This document shows, piece by piece, positions 49,043 through 62,126 of a stretch of DNA of 64,000 bases (position 1 is its first letter; every line of letters starts with the position of its first letter). This DNA comes from Lonicera japonica (taxonomy: Eukaryota; Streptophyta; Magnoliopsida; Dipsacales; Caprifoliaceae), in NCBI GenBank assembly GCA_021464415.1, contig CM038469.1, forward strand, positions 27,955,736-28,019,735, written 5' to 3'. The notes beneath the pieces were generated by a model, which ran no database searches, had not been told where the DNA came from, and worked only from the letters and a program-made list of their open reading frames with translations. The position numbers and the translations under genes are program-made.

Positions 49043-50480
49043 ATCTTTGTATAACATGAGGATATGTGAGAGTATGGAAAAGGAAAACCTTCCATACCTA
49101 AGAGTTTCTCCTTTTGTTTTCACTGTGACACTTTAAAAATTAATTTATATGCAATACGTCAAATTAAAATTGTAGGACAAAATGTCGAAATTACATCTAC
49201 AAACTAAAATAACAAAACTATTATTAAAATTTATATTACAAAACCATCACATAACACAAATTGAAACTGGGAATTTAATGTGTGTATATATATATATATG
49301 TATGTACACTTACGGAATTTAACGTGTAAAAATTTATATATATATAATTACATATACTTACAGTAGATTTTCAAGATGCTTCTTCTTCTTCTTCTTCTTC
49401 TTCTTCTTCTATTTTTTTTTACTTACATTGAAATTGTACTCTTAATTTGGGACAAATGCAATCTTAAGGTAATCTGCATCTTCAAAATCTATTGTAAGTA
49501 TTTGTCAAATGTACATCAATTTTTTTTATTTTTTTATTTTATTTTTTATCAACGTTCTAGTTTTGGGGGTGGTTCCAATTTAAATGAAAGATTCTGCCCT
49601 GCACATACCAAAAAAAGAATGAAGAGAATTTTCTTTTACTTTGATCTTCCATTTGATTCCAATAGAAACATAAAACCGTGCCGCGGCTTACGACAAATGA
49701 AAAAACAAATAACTATTAACTAAAGATAGTACATTTTAAGTATCATCATTTTAAACAAAACCAAGTCCTCTTTGGAGACTAAAAATGTTAAATAGATTGC
49801 AACATAAATAATTATTAAGTAAGGAATTCAATGAAGGTATAAAAGGAAGGAATAAAATCTCACATTAAAAGTTTTAATAACTTTGAAGGTATTTATATAC
49901 CATCAATTATATGCTTAAAATAACTTGAATGGTGAATAGAAAAGTGTGCTTTTAACTAGAACACATTGTAATCAGGCCCCGGATTGCAAGACTGTTTTAA
50001 TTTGTTTTGCCTTCTTGATGGTGCACAAACCAGAGACTTTTGGAACCCATTTCAAGATCGATCTTTGTCCAGAGCATATATTGACACGGCAGTCAGGTTC
50101 CGGATTGCAGGTTTTTGCGTGATGATTATTGACAATTTTTGTTGTTTAATGTTCTTAACCGAATAAAATTGTTTGTCAAAAGTCATGACTTTTGGTGACA
50201 ATAACTACCACTAATAACTGTCAATATTCCATCTATAAAACTCTATCCTTCCTTCCTTTAATGATATACACTTCTCTTCTCTACTTCTTGTAAATTAAGA
50301 AATCTGAATACAAATTGCAGACTTTCACCTCATGCTTTGTTGTATCCAGGAGACAAATTTGACCCAAATACATCAATAAAGTGGGACAAATATTGTCTTA
50401 AAGATAGCGATTCAATCGCGCCTCGCAAAGCCTTAATTTTCTAATTTATTCCTTCTAGTTTTACAGATTTGATAACAAAA

Positions 50481-52310
50481 AAGGCGTGGAGATAAATAAT
50501 GTTTTCACTAGAAAAATAAGAAAAAACTCCACTAAATAGATATATATCAGCAATTTGGAAATTCCAATGTAATTCTCTTGTAACACATGCATGGGAAGAA
50601 GATAAAAACATCGCGTTAGTGACATCCGATCTCCATTTTCTTTCTACAACCAACATAAAGTTGTATTCCGTTTAATCTCTGATTACTAAATATTCATTTT
50701 TGTGTGGATTATGTAACATAAACAAATTCAAGAAAATACGTTTTGGATCCATAAACTAATACCTTCATTTACATATAACTATTTATAACAATTTTATTCA
50801 CTTCATTCCACAAAATAGGGCAAAGGGAAGACATGAATTTCATATTTTTACTCAATAGTACTGGAAAATTTATGGATGAATTTCATTCATAGAAAACTTA
50901 ACCATGGTCAACATATTGAAACAGAGAGGAAAATAGAGAAGAAAAAGAAAAAAGAAAAGAAGCACTTACTGTAATAGAGGGAAAGGCTTAAGTTTAAAGA
51001 AGTACTTACTGTTGTGTGGATTCCCCAACAGGTATATAGAGAGATGGGGATAAAGAAGAAGAATATAAACTAATAGGAAGTTAAGCAATTTATTGGCATT
51101 TTTTTTAAAAAAAAATTCAAAGGGAAAAAAGGAAAGAAGGAAAAATTGACAAATGTCAACTCCTGGTAAAAATGGTTTATTATATATTAGTTACTAGTTT
51201 TTCAACCCGTGCGATGCAAGGGCGTCTTTCAATTTTGTATGCAATACATGAAATATGTTGTTACTTTTATAAATTTTATTTGTTCATGTAACCAACTAAA
51301 TGTTGAATGAATGATATAAAAATTATAAACTTCCACTCATTTAAAATGGTCCATTTAAATAAGAATCATATTGAACTATGGAAACAAAAAAATAGTGATA
51401 TACACTGCAATTGTTAATGTATGATGTAACAATTCAATATATGACAAATTAACTAGGTAACTTACAATGTAGAGCCTATCGTTTGTTTTAAGTGTTTTAA
51501 GACCTAACATGATCTTTGGGCCAACACCTGGCCTAAAGTTTATATTGAATCTAGCTTACAAATAGTACTTATTAATATTCTCCATGTTCCTAATTAAGAG
51601 TATTATTTGAATTGATACTTATAATAATAATCAATAGATGGCAATAACAAAAAAATAGTATTGTGAGATTTGGTTAGTTAAATAATCCAATACATCATTA
51701 TAAAAATCAAACTTCACCGCCCGAAGCCACCAAAACCCAATTTATCTTATTTAGTTTGAGACAAAGGGAATAAAAGGAATCTTCATTCACCATGAACCTT
51801 TAAACTCTTATATAATTACATAATCAATAATGTCAACCTCTCCAAAAGCTTTTTTTTGGAAATTATCAAACGAAGTTCACAAAACATTTATGTTCATGTA
51901 CATAAGCATAAACTAACACAATCATACATAATTTTGTTAAAATGAACTTACTAATTTAAAATAATGGCAACATCGTCTATTTAATGGTGGTAACCTGCAA
52001 CATTGACCAAAGAAATTTGACATTAGTATAAGTGAATAAAATGAAATTTCCAAGAGAGGGAGTTGATATTCAAGATTATGAATTTATGATAACTTTTTTT
52101 GAAGATAATAATGTTGGGAAGCATTAAATTAAAATAACATAAAAGAATATTAATCTACTTTGCAAAAGCTCCCATTTTTTCTTGATAATAAGTTTATGGT
52201 GTAATCACAAAACCTTATACTAAATGTGTTCAACATCAACTCTATTTCTAGTTTTTTCCTTTTGTGGCATTTGATCAAACAATATGCATATAATCAAAAT
52301 TTTATTCACT

Positions 52311-52341
<31 letters not shown>

Positions 52342-53349
52342 GTTTCTAAAAGGCTTTGCTCAGAATTAAAGAATCCTATAACCCTCTAAAGCGATTAATG
52401 GCATTTGACATTCAGCATCAGGCAAGTAATGCAAACAACTTTGTTTTAGAATAGAATACAATAAAGGATGGGATAATATATATATATATATATATATATT
52501 CATATGTGTACTGCGTATGTATATCCTTCAGACAGAGGAGTGACTAATTACAATTAAACAAAGGAAGTGTCCATTTGTATTGAAAGAAAACTACAAAAGC
52601 GCCGTTGCAGATGAGAGATGTGAAGAAGATATGGGGTCTAAAGTGAGCAATGAATGGCTTGAAAATAAATCCTTATCAATAATTTATAGGAAGCAAAGGA
52701 TAGAGGCGAAAGCGTATATAAGTTTGCTTCTTGTAATCTTGAAACATTTGATCAAACAGTTAAAAGTTCATGACAAAACTTGCAATACATATAGACGACT
52801 AAAGGCAATCAAAGGCTAAACACAAAGGAATCGATGTAACTGTAACTTCCATACTTAAACATTAAAAATCTCAAAAACCATTATCAGCCAGGACCCGTAG
52901 AAACTTACCGTCCGGGTTTCTCAAATGGCTTATAGCAGTGGAGTGATGTGAATTTTTAATGGCCAAGATCTGAGGATTTGAAGAATTTAAGGCTTTACAC
53001 GAACACGGATATTTGTAATCAAATTAGTGTCTTCCTGGAGAGAAGACACATGAAAAGGGCCTAAGTGGGGAAGAGTAAACAATAAAATTATAATAAATCC
53101 GTTTGGAACTCTTCCGTTTGCAAACGGAAAAATAAAGAAGGATACTTATTACATACTTAAAATCTATTTTTAATAAAAGGAGAGACGTGGGAGGAAAAAG
53201 AAAGGTACAAATCCAATTGAGTAAAAGCATCATCAGAGATTGCGAAAGAGACGTAGTGGTTGGAGATGGACAATTACGCATACGATTAGAAACGTAAAGA
53301 GAGGCGCAAAGAGAAAACGGTTAGAATCAAGAAAGGGTCGAAAGAAAAC
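50481..53349. other. AT-rich noncoding DNA
   Basis: No gene was accepted. TACTAGTTTTTCAACCCGTGCGATGCAAGGG near 51188-51220 resembles the 5' region of a plant Helitron, and 52915-53000 has wording similar to the Helitron-like 3' part at 35590-35700. Two TA microsatellites lie at 52318-52342 and 52478-52500. Confidence 0.45.
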
Positions 53350-55424
53350 TGTAGGTCGGAAAATACCCTAGAGGGGGGTGAATAGGGTTTTAAAAACTTA
53401 ATGCGGAATTAAAAAATATTTTCGAAAATGTTTAAGTAAAACAATTTACTAAACAAATTTATCAAGGAATGTAAGCAAATAAACAATCAAGCACAAGAGC
53501 AAATAAATAAGCAATCTCAAACAATTTAAACAATCAATAATAAAGAGATTGAGTAAGAAAGATTGAACCAATTTGAAGTCGAAGATTTTTTTGTCCACAC
53601 GGTTCGGCTTGTTCCCCCTACTCCGCGCTCGGTTAGTTCCCCGAGAACTTTCACTAAAATCGATCTCCTTCCGGGTGAAGATCAAACCATTACAAGTGTA
53701 TTCTTCTCACACACTCTACAAGTATTGCTACACCACAATACTCTCACAAGATACCCTCTTGCTAAACTTGTGAAATTTACTTTTCACAATTTCTAAACAA
53801 GAATTTACCTTCTTGTTTTTCCTATGAGATTTACCTCTCACAATTGAATACAAAATTGTTTGGTGATTCACACCAATTTACAATAACTCTCTCAAGTATG
53901 TAAAGAATACAATTTGAAGCTCACACTAGAGATATCAAAATTGATCAAAATATATAGCTCAAAAATGAAGAATATGATCAATAATACTTGAATAATTTTG
54001 TATATATGTAAAATAAGTTTGTAGAATGATTCAAGTGTGTTAAAACATGTCTAAGACATCATATATATAGCTTGCAAAACCATATGGCCGTTGGGGATGA
54101 TTAAGAGAGGTTTTGGCTCCAATGTATACATTTTCAAACTTTCCAACAGCTAGTTTTGACAAAACAATTCAAATTTGTTTTGTTAATTTCTCCCAATTAG
54201 ACCGTTGGATCATGCTCAAATTTTAGTCAACATTGTCAGGAGATGTTTTATAACTACTGTAAAAATTTCAAAATGATCGGAGTTCGGGAAGGCCTCCATT
54301 TTACCGTTAGATCAAAACTGGGCAAAAATTGAGCGAATTTTAAACGAAAAATAAAAATATTTTTCCAATTTAATAATTTAGTTCCAAATAAAATTCTAAT
54401 GATTTTTGAACCTCAAATATATGTTTCTAAGATACCCATTTTTATTATAGCTTAAAATATGATCATTTAAAATTAATATGAATTTATTTTGAAACTCGGT
54501 TTTTGTAAAATGATGTTTTTCAAATAAATTCAATTTCAAGCTAGTTTAAATCAATCTTTAAAAGATGCAAGTTCATGTTTGAGCTATATAATCAATCAAT
54601 TAAGAAACTTTACATTAATCCTAAGCAAACACTCAATTACCGAATAGATGAGTCTTCGAATGCTTCGATTTGTTTCTTCAAATTGATTCTTCACTTGAAG
54701 TTTTTCCCTTGAAACTTTTGCATATGATTCTTGATCTTTGTGCTTCATGAATTTGCATTGCTAGCTTGTGGGTGATGAGATTGATCTTCTTGTCTTGTCC
54801 AACGTTTGTAGAAGAATGATCTGAATTCGGGTAGATCGGTTTTAGTCGAATGCTTCGTTGACTTGATCGGATATTGATTGAATGATCCTTGTCAAACTTC
54901 CTTTGAGCAATCATGATATTCTTGATTTTCCAAATAAGAAATCTATAATCTTATATCAAGAACATGTTAAATTACACATGATTAATTTATTGTTATTATC
55001 AAAATAAGATTAAGACCTTCAAGGTCAACAATCTCCCCCTTTTTGATGATGACAATAAATTAATGTGTGTTTTCAATAATAAGCATAAATAGCATATGAA
55101 TAATTGAAATATGCTCCCCCTCAATTTATGCATAGATAAAATAAAAGATTATTAAAAGCATTGCAAATATTTGAGATAGTTTTAAAAATTAATAAAACAA
55201 TTTTGATCTCAAATAAGGTTTTCAAAAGAAAACAATTGTCAATGTTAAAGACATAAAACAATTAATGGTCTTACCAACATTAATTGTCACCAACACACAT
55301 TTTCTCCCCCTATGGCAACATCAAAAAGGGATTAATGCCACGGAGAGAAAATGGTAACTCCAAGAGTGCTTCATCTATGAGGCCAAGGTGTGTATGCCTC
55401 TCCATCTTTTGCCATTTTTTTTTT

Positions 55425-55473
<49 letters not shown>

Positions 55474-55700
55474 GCTCAATAAAATGTCAAAACACGAAAT
55501 ATAATATGCAAAAGAAAACAAGTATGGATATTAAAGACATAAAGCATTTAAAAGTCTTACCACAATATTTAAAGTCGGTATAAAAAATTTTACCATAGCA
55601 AAAAAAAAAATCTTACCGCAGCAAAAAAAATCTTACCTTTTACCGCAGCATCAACATTACGCACATTTTCTCCACCTATGTCAACATCAAAGAGGGATCT
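53350..55700 (+). repeat. Copia-type LTR and adjacent sequence
   Basis: It starts TGTAGGTCGGAAAATACCCT followed by AGAGGGGGGTGAATAGGGTT. Near 55020 it reads AAGGTCAACAATCTCCCCCT followed by TTTTGATGATGACAAT. Both are hallmarks of a widespread plant copia LTR group. The LTR proper may end at 55030 (TCAACA). The rest has two versions of CACATTTTCTCC(C/A)CCTATG at 55297 and 55660, and a long T run (55410-55470). No copia coding part is present. Confidence 0.6.
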
Positions 55701-55876
55701 AAACCGTGCTAGGGCGGTGGACTTTTGATGCACGCGGGGGGCGCTGTATTTTTGACCTTTTAGGATGACAGCTTTTCATTTTCGGAATTCGTTTAATTAC
55801 TCTGCCTCTTGTTCCCTCTTTCTTGTTGTCTTCCTTAAGATCCATTTTCTTCTTATAACTTTTATAGGAGGTACCC

Positions 55877-56467
55877 ATGAGTAAGAGAAAGCAAATCACA
55901 AGTATGTCGAATACCTTTCGTTGTACAGGTTCGTCTTGTGCTGCTTGTGCTTATAAACGCAAGAAATGTCAGCCATGGTGTGAATATGCACAAATTTTTA
56001 TGGATGTGATTAGTCGTCAAGATTATCGTACAATCTTCACCGTTTTTGGGGTAAATAGTGTTGCAAATATTTTAAAAGAAATTCCTCAACATCAATATCT
56101 TGAGACTCTCTATTCATTTCTTTTTGAAGCTAAGGCGAGAGTCGAGAATCCTAGTAAATGCTGTACTGCGCTCATTGTTTCTCTTGAACAAAAGGTACAA
56201 GAGTTACAATCACGAGTGACAGCGTTAGAGGCTTGATTAGGAGAGTCTTCTAGCGCTAACCAAAGCTTTTCTTTTGCTCCTCTTATAAGTTCTACAGGGC
56301 TCCTATCGTTAGCAGAAAATGTTGCACCTGAAATTCTTCCGACTACCGGAAATATTTTAGACTATAGTGCTTTTCTAACTAATGTGGGTTTGCCGGTATA
56401 TCCGACTATGTCAGATTACCAAGCTGCTTCATGTATACAAATGGGAGACGTGAATATTTCTAGCTAA
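55877..56467 (+). pseudogene. LBD (LOB-domain) transcription factor with one in-frame stop
   Basis: A 197-codon frame from the ATG at 55877 to TAA at 56465-56467, interrupted once by TGA at 56234-56236. The LOB domain has the zinc-finger-like CAACAYKRKKCQPWC (C-x2-C-x6-C-x3-C), then a divergent FGVNSVANILKEIP block in place of the usual GAS block. A leucine-zipper-like helix follows (ALIVSLEQKVQELQSRVTAL). LBD proteins are plant-specific nuclear regulators of organ boundaries, roots and metabolism. The frame stays open for 76 codons after the TGA with a Ser/Pro-rich tail, so the stop is recent, or the gene ends at 120 residues. It is intronless. Flanks are repeats, so a retrocopy is possible. 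Confidence 0.8.
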
Positions 56468-57340
56468 GACAATAAATTGTATTCTATCTTCTTACGTAAT
56501 TGAAAAGTACATAGACTTTTTGCTGCTACTTACAATGTGCAAGTTTCATCATGAATCCACACTATATACCTACAAAACCAAAATCAAGGGAACATCAAAA
56601 GATATAATATCAAGTCGATGTGACATGGTGCGAAAACCTTTATTTCATGCGCACCATTTGTAGAAGAAAAGCATATCAAGTATGTTGTATCCGAATACCA
56701 AAGTTTTCTGAGATAACATTTAAAATTACATAAGGCAACACCATATGATTACTAACTTAGTTCCACGTTACAAAATAGCACAGAGCGTGTCAATAGAATA
56801 TCATGCTTTAACACATATAACAACACTTGTTACATAAATCCATGGTATTTTAGCCATATAGATGAATTAGACGAGACAAATTTATTTATAGGTTAAAAAT
56901 ATAAATAGTACAAATATATGAGTTAGAATAGACACTAGTTAACAATTTTGTTCAAGTGAGAAGGCCCACTTCTTCAATGGGTTGCATGTGTACTTGGATT
57001 AAATGTGTGGTTATGGCCAACCCTGCGAGTGTGCAGGGTAAGCAAGGTGTGCTCAGTAAACAACTGCACAAGGTCTATGGGGCTTATATAGTGATCAGTC
57101 TTTATAAAATTATAAGTCCAAGTTCTAACTTTTAACTTTATATGTTGACAATGAAATGACCCAAATTTTAAGAAATGTAAAGGTTCAACTAATAAAAGAT
57201 GTTAAGTTCTACATTAGCCACACTCTCAATTCTATATCTCACTAGTTTACAACTAATGGACTACCTTACACAAATCTCACATTCGCTCTCCCCAATTGTT
57301 ATTGAATACACATTAATTCTATTGTTTTGAAAAAAAAAAA
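56468..57340. other. Noncoding DNA
   Basis: No gene or element end was recognised between the LBD gene and the next duplicated UGT block. Confidence 0.45.
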
Positions 57341-59140
57341 AAAAAATCTTTCGTTTGGGTTTATTATATTTTATGTCTCTTTTTTTTGTGTTACATTTTT
57401 ATAATTTAAAAAAGTGATATAAATTTATTTAATTATGTAAATAATTATTGATTGGGGTGCATGACTACAATTATGTCAACATATATTATTTTTTAGTCCC
57501 TTCGCGTTATATTATTGCTTGGTTTAGAGCAGGCTAACACAACATATGGTACATTTACGGATTGGTGTAGGTGTTATATTTAAGGTTGATTTTAAATAGA
57601 GGACCCACCATTTTACATTGTCGATCTTTTGTTTGGTTGTACGTTTAAATTAAAACAAAAAGAAATATTGCTTTTTATTCTACACTTGATAACTAATAAC
57701 TTGAATAATCTATTAAGTCAGAACCATACTTTAAAAAATAAATAAATAAATAAAAAACCAAATTTGATTTAACAAACAGACAAAATTGAAGGCCTCTTCT
57801 TCCCAAACATAACGGTTAAAGTGCGCACTGCACTCTTTAATTGATCACTTCGATTTCTTTGTTTGCTTCCATATAGAGACTAAAAAAAAGGAGTAAATCT
57901 ATAATAACTAGCATGAAAAAATTGCACATATTTTATCACGTGATGACCAGAAAAAGTACATGAACTCAACCCATAAAAAATAAGTGAATCACCAACCGCA
58001 TATATTTTCACATACTTGGTTCATGTTGGCCAAAAAAGAATACATGAACTTGGGTCTAACGATGCGAGTAAAGTATCGTCATACAACATGCTTGCATTTT
58101 CACATACTCGGTCCTTAGTGGCCAAGAAACTAACCTATACTCAGTGACGGATAGACGAATCTGACACTCGTTTCCTGAACTAAACGTGCATTCAAATGCA
58201 AGGAGTGGTTTGTGCATTTACTTGCATGATCAGAATGTGGGACAACATAATTAAATGTAGCAATACAACACGCATTTTTGTTTCTTGTGTGTGAAAAATA
58301 GTTGGACTTAGTTTGCCGAACAAAATTATGTGATCAATTAAGCAAATTTTATTATTTTAGTTGAAGTACAAACAAGTAAAACAGTAGGTACTTATAACAC
58401 CCATACACCTGTTAAATGCACCCACCAAAATATGCACATTTTTTAACTCCAACCTTTAATGGGTTACTTTATTAAAATTTATATTCTAATATAAATTTAT
58501 GAAGAATAATTATTTGCTAATATTCACAAAAATATTTCAATGAAAAAAGATTCATCGCAAAAAAAATGAAGGAATTACAGTAGAACCACATTTAACGAAA
58601 TTTAATTTTACAATGTAAAAAAACTAGCCATAGTTTTCTACTATCATGATGAATTAAAATTGCATATAAACGTAGCAACGCGGTCATAAAGTGAGGAACC
58701 CCATAAAACTACAGTTGTAATTACTCCATAAATTGCTAGTTCACCTCTAAAAATATTTTTACAAATTATAAATATTTGTAATATATGTAAATTAATTAAG
58801 ATTGTCCTCCTTTAATTTCTTAAAATTTACTACTATTATTATTCTTGGTCCCCAACTTCGAACAAAACTAATTTTAGTACTGAATTTTGTTCTTTAATTT
58901 ACAAAAATTAATATTAATATTAAATTTGCAAAGAACAACAAGGACAAGAAGACTGCAAAGAACTGTAAAATGTGATGGAAGCTGAAGTAGTTAGATTTTT
59001 TTAAAGAAAAGGTCTAAATTTTTTCTCTTTATTACAATAATAATAAAAAAAAAAAGCAAAATTTACTATGAAACTCGAACTTATGACATTCTTTGAATTC
59101 GGATAAGTAATTTATCAATTAAGCCAACCCTATTGCTCAC
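57341..59140. repeat. 3' flank of UGT unit 3 (duplicated block)
   Basis: 57440-57770 parallels 18310-19320 but lacks the two SINEs and the Stowaway MITE. 57990-58980 parallels 1010-1870 and 19370-20100. 59030-59140 carries the tRNA-like relic also found at 20150-20300. Confidence 0.85.
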
Positions 59141-59242
59141 CGGAGACGCTTCAGCATTCTAGATATTTTCAATTAGGTATTCTATTATCTCATTTGGGTG
59201 TGTTTTATTTCAATAAGGTAATGCCAAAATCTAAATTCAAAT

Positions 59243-60651
59243 TCACTCGACTTTTTCAAACGCTTCATTCCTATTATTTTCTAAATACTTAATAAACTTC
59301 TCTAGGTACTCATCATGTAAATTTTTATCGCCAAACATCCTACTCATCTCCTTCGCTTTCTCTCTATAACTAATTCCTTCCTCTTCAACCATCACCGATC
59401 TCAATGACTCGGCCACCGAGTCTCTCGTAAAAGACCCGTCATCTTCATTTCTCGGCACTTCAATCCCCACCTTCTTCTCCGCCAAAACCCTAGCATTCAA
59501 CCCTTGATCCACCAAAAATGATAGCATAATCAACGGCTGTCCAAATACAAGTCCTTCGATACATGAACTCCAACCACAGTGAGTCAAAAACCCACCCACT
59601 GAGTCATGACTTAATATCTTCAACTGAGGCGCCCAACTCGTCCACACAATCCCTCTCCCTTCAACTCGTTTCTCAAAACCCGTTGGCAACTCAATCGTGT
59701 CACTTTCTGAAGAACCAGCTGGCTTTCTGAAAGGCCAGAAAAAGGGCAACCCGGAGAGTTCCAGTCCAAGTGCTAACTCAGTGAGTTCGTGTTGACTCAT
59801 CATCACCTCACTCCCCAATGCAATATACACAACGGATTGCTTATTTTGGCTATTTAGCCACTTGCTTATAACATGGCTGTCATCTCCGCTGTCGTGCGCT
59901 GTGGGCGGCATTAACCCCACCGGAATCACGGGCTTGTGGTGAAGCTCTTCTAGAAGCTTCAACCATTCGGGTTCAAATTCAAGACACTGAGCACAAAAAT
60001 GATGTCGGATCCAGAAATAACCAACCCGGCCCGTTTAACATCCGACAAGCCCGAAGCATTCTCCTTACCCGACCCGAGAAGCCAATTAACTTCATAACTC
60101 CGGTAGGCCACCCTCGTCGGAAACTTGACCCACTCCGGTGGGACAGTGTAATCCTCCGGCTCCTTCCGAGGATCTGAACCGTCGATCATTGCCTCCGATG
60201 ACGGACCCACAAATGCAATAAACCACGAGTTAAATATGGAGAAAAAAGCGCGGGAAATTCCCAATTTTCCGGCGACCGGCGGTAGCCAGTGAGGGAAAAA
60301 ATCATAAATAATCCAATCCGGAGAGGAATTTTCGAGGAACTGAGTAAGTTGGGGTTCGAGCCCATCAACGGCTTTTTTGAGGTACTGGATGTCGGCGGTT
60401 TTGACATCCATGGTGGCCTCAGCGCCGGCGGGGATGTGGTCATCGACGGGGAGAGTAAGTTTGACTAGAGTAATGAGAGAGGATAAATGTTGGGGTATTT
60501 CAGGGAGGCGATCTATATTTCTAGTGGTGGATATGAAGGAGACTTTGTGACCCTTTTGAGCTATGAATTTTGAAAGTTCTAAAAAGGGAATTATGTGACC
60601 AAATGCTAGCCATGGGAACATTACAGCGTGGAGCTTGCTGCCGCCGGCCAT
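59243..60651 (-). pseudogene. UGT91-like gene with one-base frameshift
   Basis: Very similar to the intact UGT at 20388-21797 and of the same length, except that one base is missing at 59990/59991 (TGAGCAC here, TGACGCAC there). The N-terminal frame (60651 to 59959) therefore ends after about 230 residues, and the C-terminal frame (to 59243) holds a complete PSPG box with HCGWSS. His19 and the DWIIYDFF motif are present. Apart from this base the sequence shows no stop, so the loss is recent or could be a sequencing error. Its TATA box is split by a MITE, which argues that expression is also changed. Confidence 0.92.
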
Positions 60652-60746
60652 GGGTTAATTTGTTCGGTCGGAGGAAGTCTGTTATTATAGAAAAGTGTGG
60701 TGGAGTTAGTTCTTTTTATGTAATTTGGCCTAAGCTTTTTTATTTA

Positions 60747-61280
60747 GGGTGTGTTTGATCGGTAATATTTTCTATGAAAAATGAACATTTTTCACTTGAT
60801 TTGACAACTTAAGGTCTTTGATCGCATTTTTTTTCTAGGCAATTCAATTCCCACTTTTGCCTCACACATGTGCATTTTCAAGGCAATTGAGGAAAATGTT
60901 TTCTTTGGGTGGGGGGAGGTGGTTTTTGTTTTTTATGCTTGGGCACGGTTCACGAGATAAAGTTTTTACCATTTTTTACATTAAAAATTCCATAACTTAA
61001 AATATAAAATTCAAAATAATATAAAAATTTAATATTTAAAATCTACTAATCAAGATCAATTAAACAAGATCCATCATGACTATATAATTATGTAAAAAAA
61101 ATACCAATAATTTTTTCTACATTAAAAATGCCATAATACAACAAATATTTTTCGGGTAGAAAACTAAGGCAATCAAACACACTGCACTACATTTTCTATG
61201 CAACTCAATTCTAAGCAATTCAATTGCCCGTAACTTATTTTCTTTCCATGCAAGTTCCATGTTTGCAATCAAACGCACCC
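60747..61280. mobile_element. Tourist-like (PIF/Harbinger) MITE in the UGT promoter
   Basis: Ends GGGTGTGTTTGATC and GATTGCAAAC...; read inward the two ends are GGGTGTGTTTGAT and GGGTGCGTTTGAT. The TSD is TTA (60744-60746 and 61281-61283). The empty site is preserved at 33088-33100 and 21887-21897. It falls inside the TATA box of the UGT at 59243-60651. The interior shares its core with the repeat array at 22736-24790. Confidence 0.92.
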
Positions 61281-62126
61281 TTATAGAAGATAAGTTACGT
61301 GTGGTCTTTAATTTTGGAGCGGTCTTATTTGTGCCTCATATTTATCACTTACGTTTTTTTAAGACTCGCTTATTAAAATTTGAGCGTAATCACGTACACT
61401 TTAATTTATATGGTGAGAATTTGTTAGTAAGAACTCGTTTAACATTATACACCAAAGTGTTTGAGTATTTTTTAAATAAAAAATTGAGCGCTCACATAAA
61501 CTCAATTCAAATGAGAATAATGTGTTGTTAAATATTTGCCTCACATTAGACAATCCTAATATTAGGCCATAGAAGAGGGTGTTGGTGATAATTAACTGTG
61601 TGTTAAAATGTATTTTTATTTAAATATTAAAAAGAATGTTTGTGACATATTTAAAGGTTGTAAATTACCGTTATTAATTTTTGGAGATTTTAGTTTTCTT
61701 ATTTTTTATGTTTTTTTAATACATCAATACAAAGATTGGAATCTAAAACCTCTAATCAGTGGGAAGTAAGTTCTGACCACAAGTTACATTTGAATTTGAA
61801 TTTTTTTTTAAATAAAGTCACATTTGAATTTAATAGTTTTAGGAACCGAAAAGTCTTAGATAGGATAATGGGTAGCATTACAACTAAATTTGCAAAATCA
61901 CAGTACCTATGTGCTCATATCAGACCCACCTTTGTAAATGGGTGACCATTCAACAACCCTTGGTTTTCATAAAACCCTTAATATATATTAGTCAAAAAAG
62001 ATGTTTCCACTGGGAAGGGGTGAATGGATGAATGTTGGGCATGCATCGATGCATGGTTGAGTCAAATGGTAATGACGGTTGCACTGCACCCCACCCCACC
62101 CCACCCCACACCACATAATATATATA
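61281..62126. repeat. 5' flank of UGT unit 3
   Basis: Close copy of 33098-33969. Includes a shorter CCCCA pentanucleotide run (62088-62110). Confidence 0.9.

Larger units (their letters stand above)
48142..50480. repeat. Duplicated block right of the MULE
   Basis: Paralogous to 62127-63720. The extra MITE (48439-49042) is missing there. It includes a TATA-like CATCTATAAAACTC (50229) followed by an AATTAAGAAAT stretch, an LTR-like promoter layout. In the second copy a copia gag follows closely, so this block may be a copia LTR that was part of the duplicated unit. Its beginning (ACTAGTTTTATAACTTACGC) resembles a Helitron 5' end. Confidence 0.6.

Noticed and set aside
52580..52819. 79-residue open frame on the + strand
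   Set aside because: No domain, no recognisable context, and no repeat in a paralogue; length is within chance expectation.
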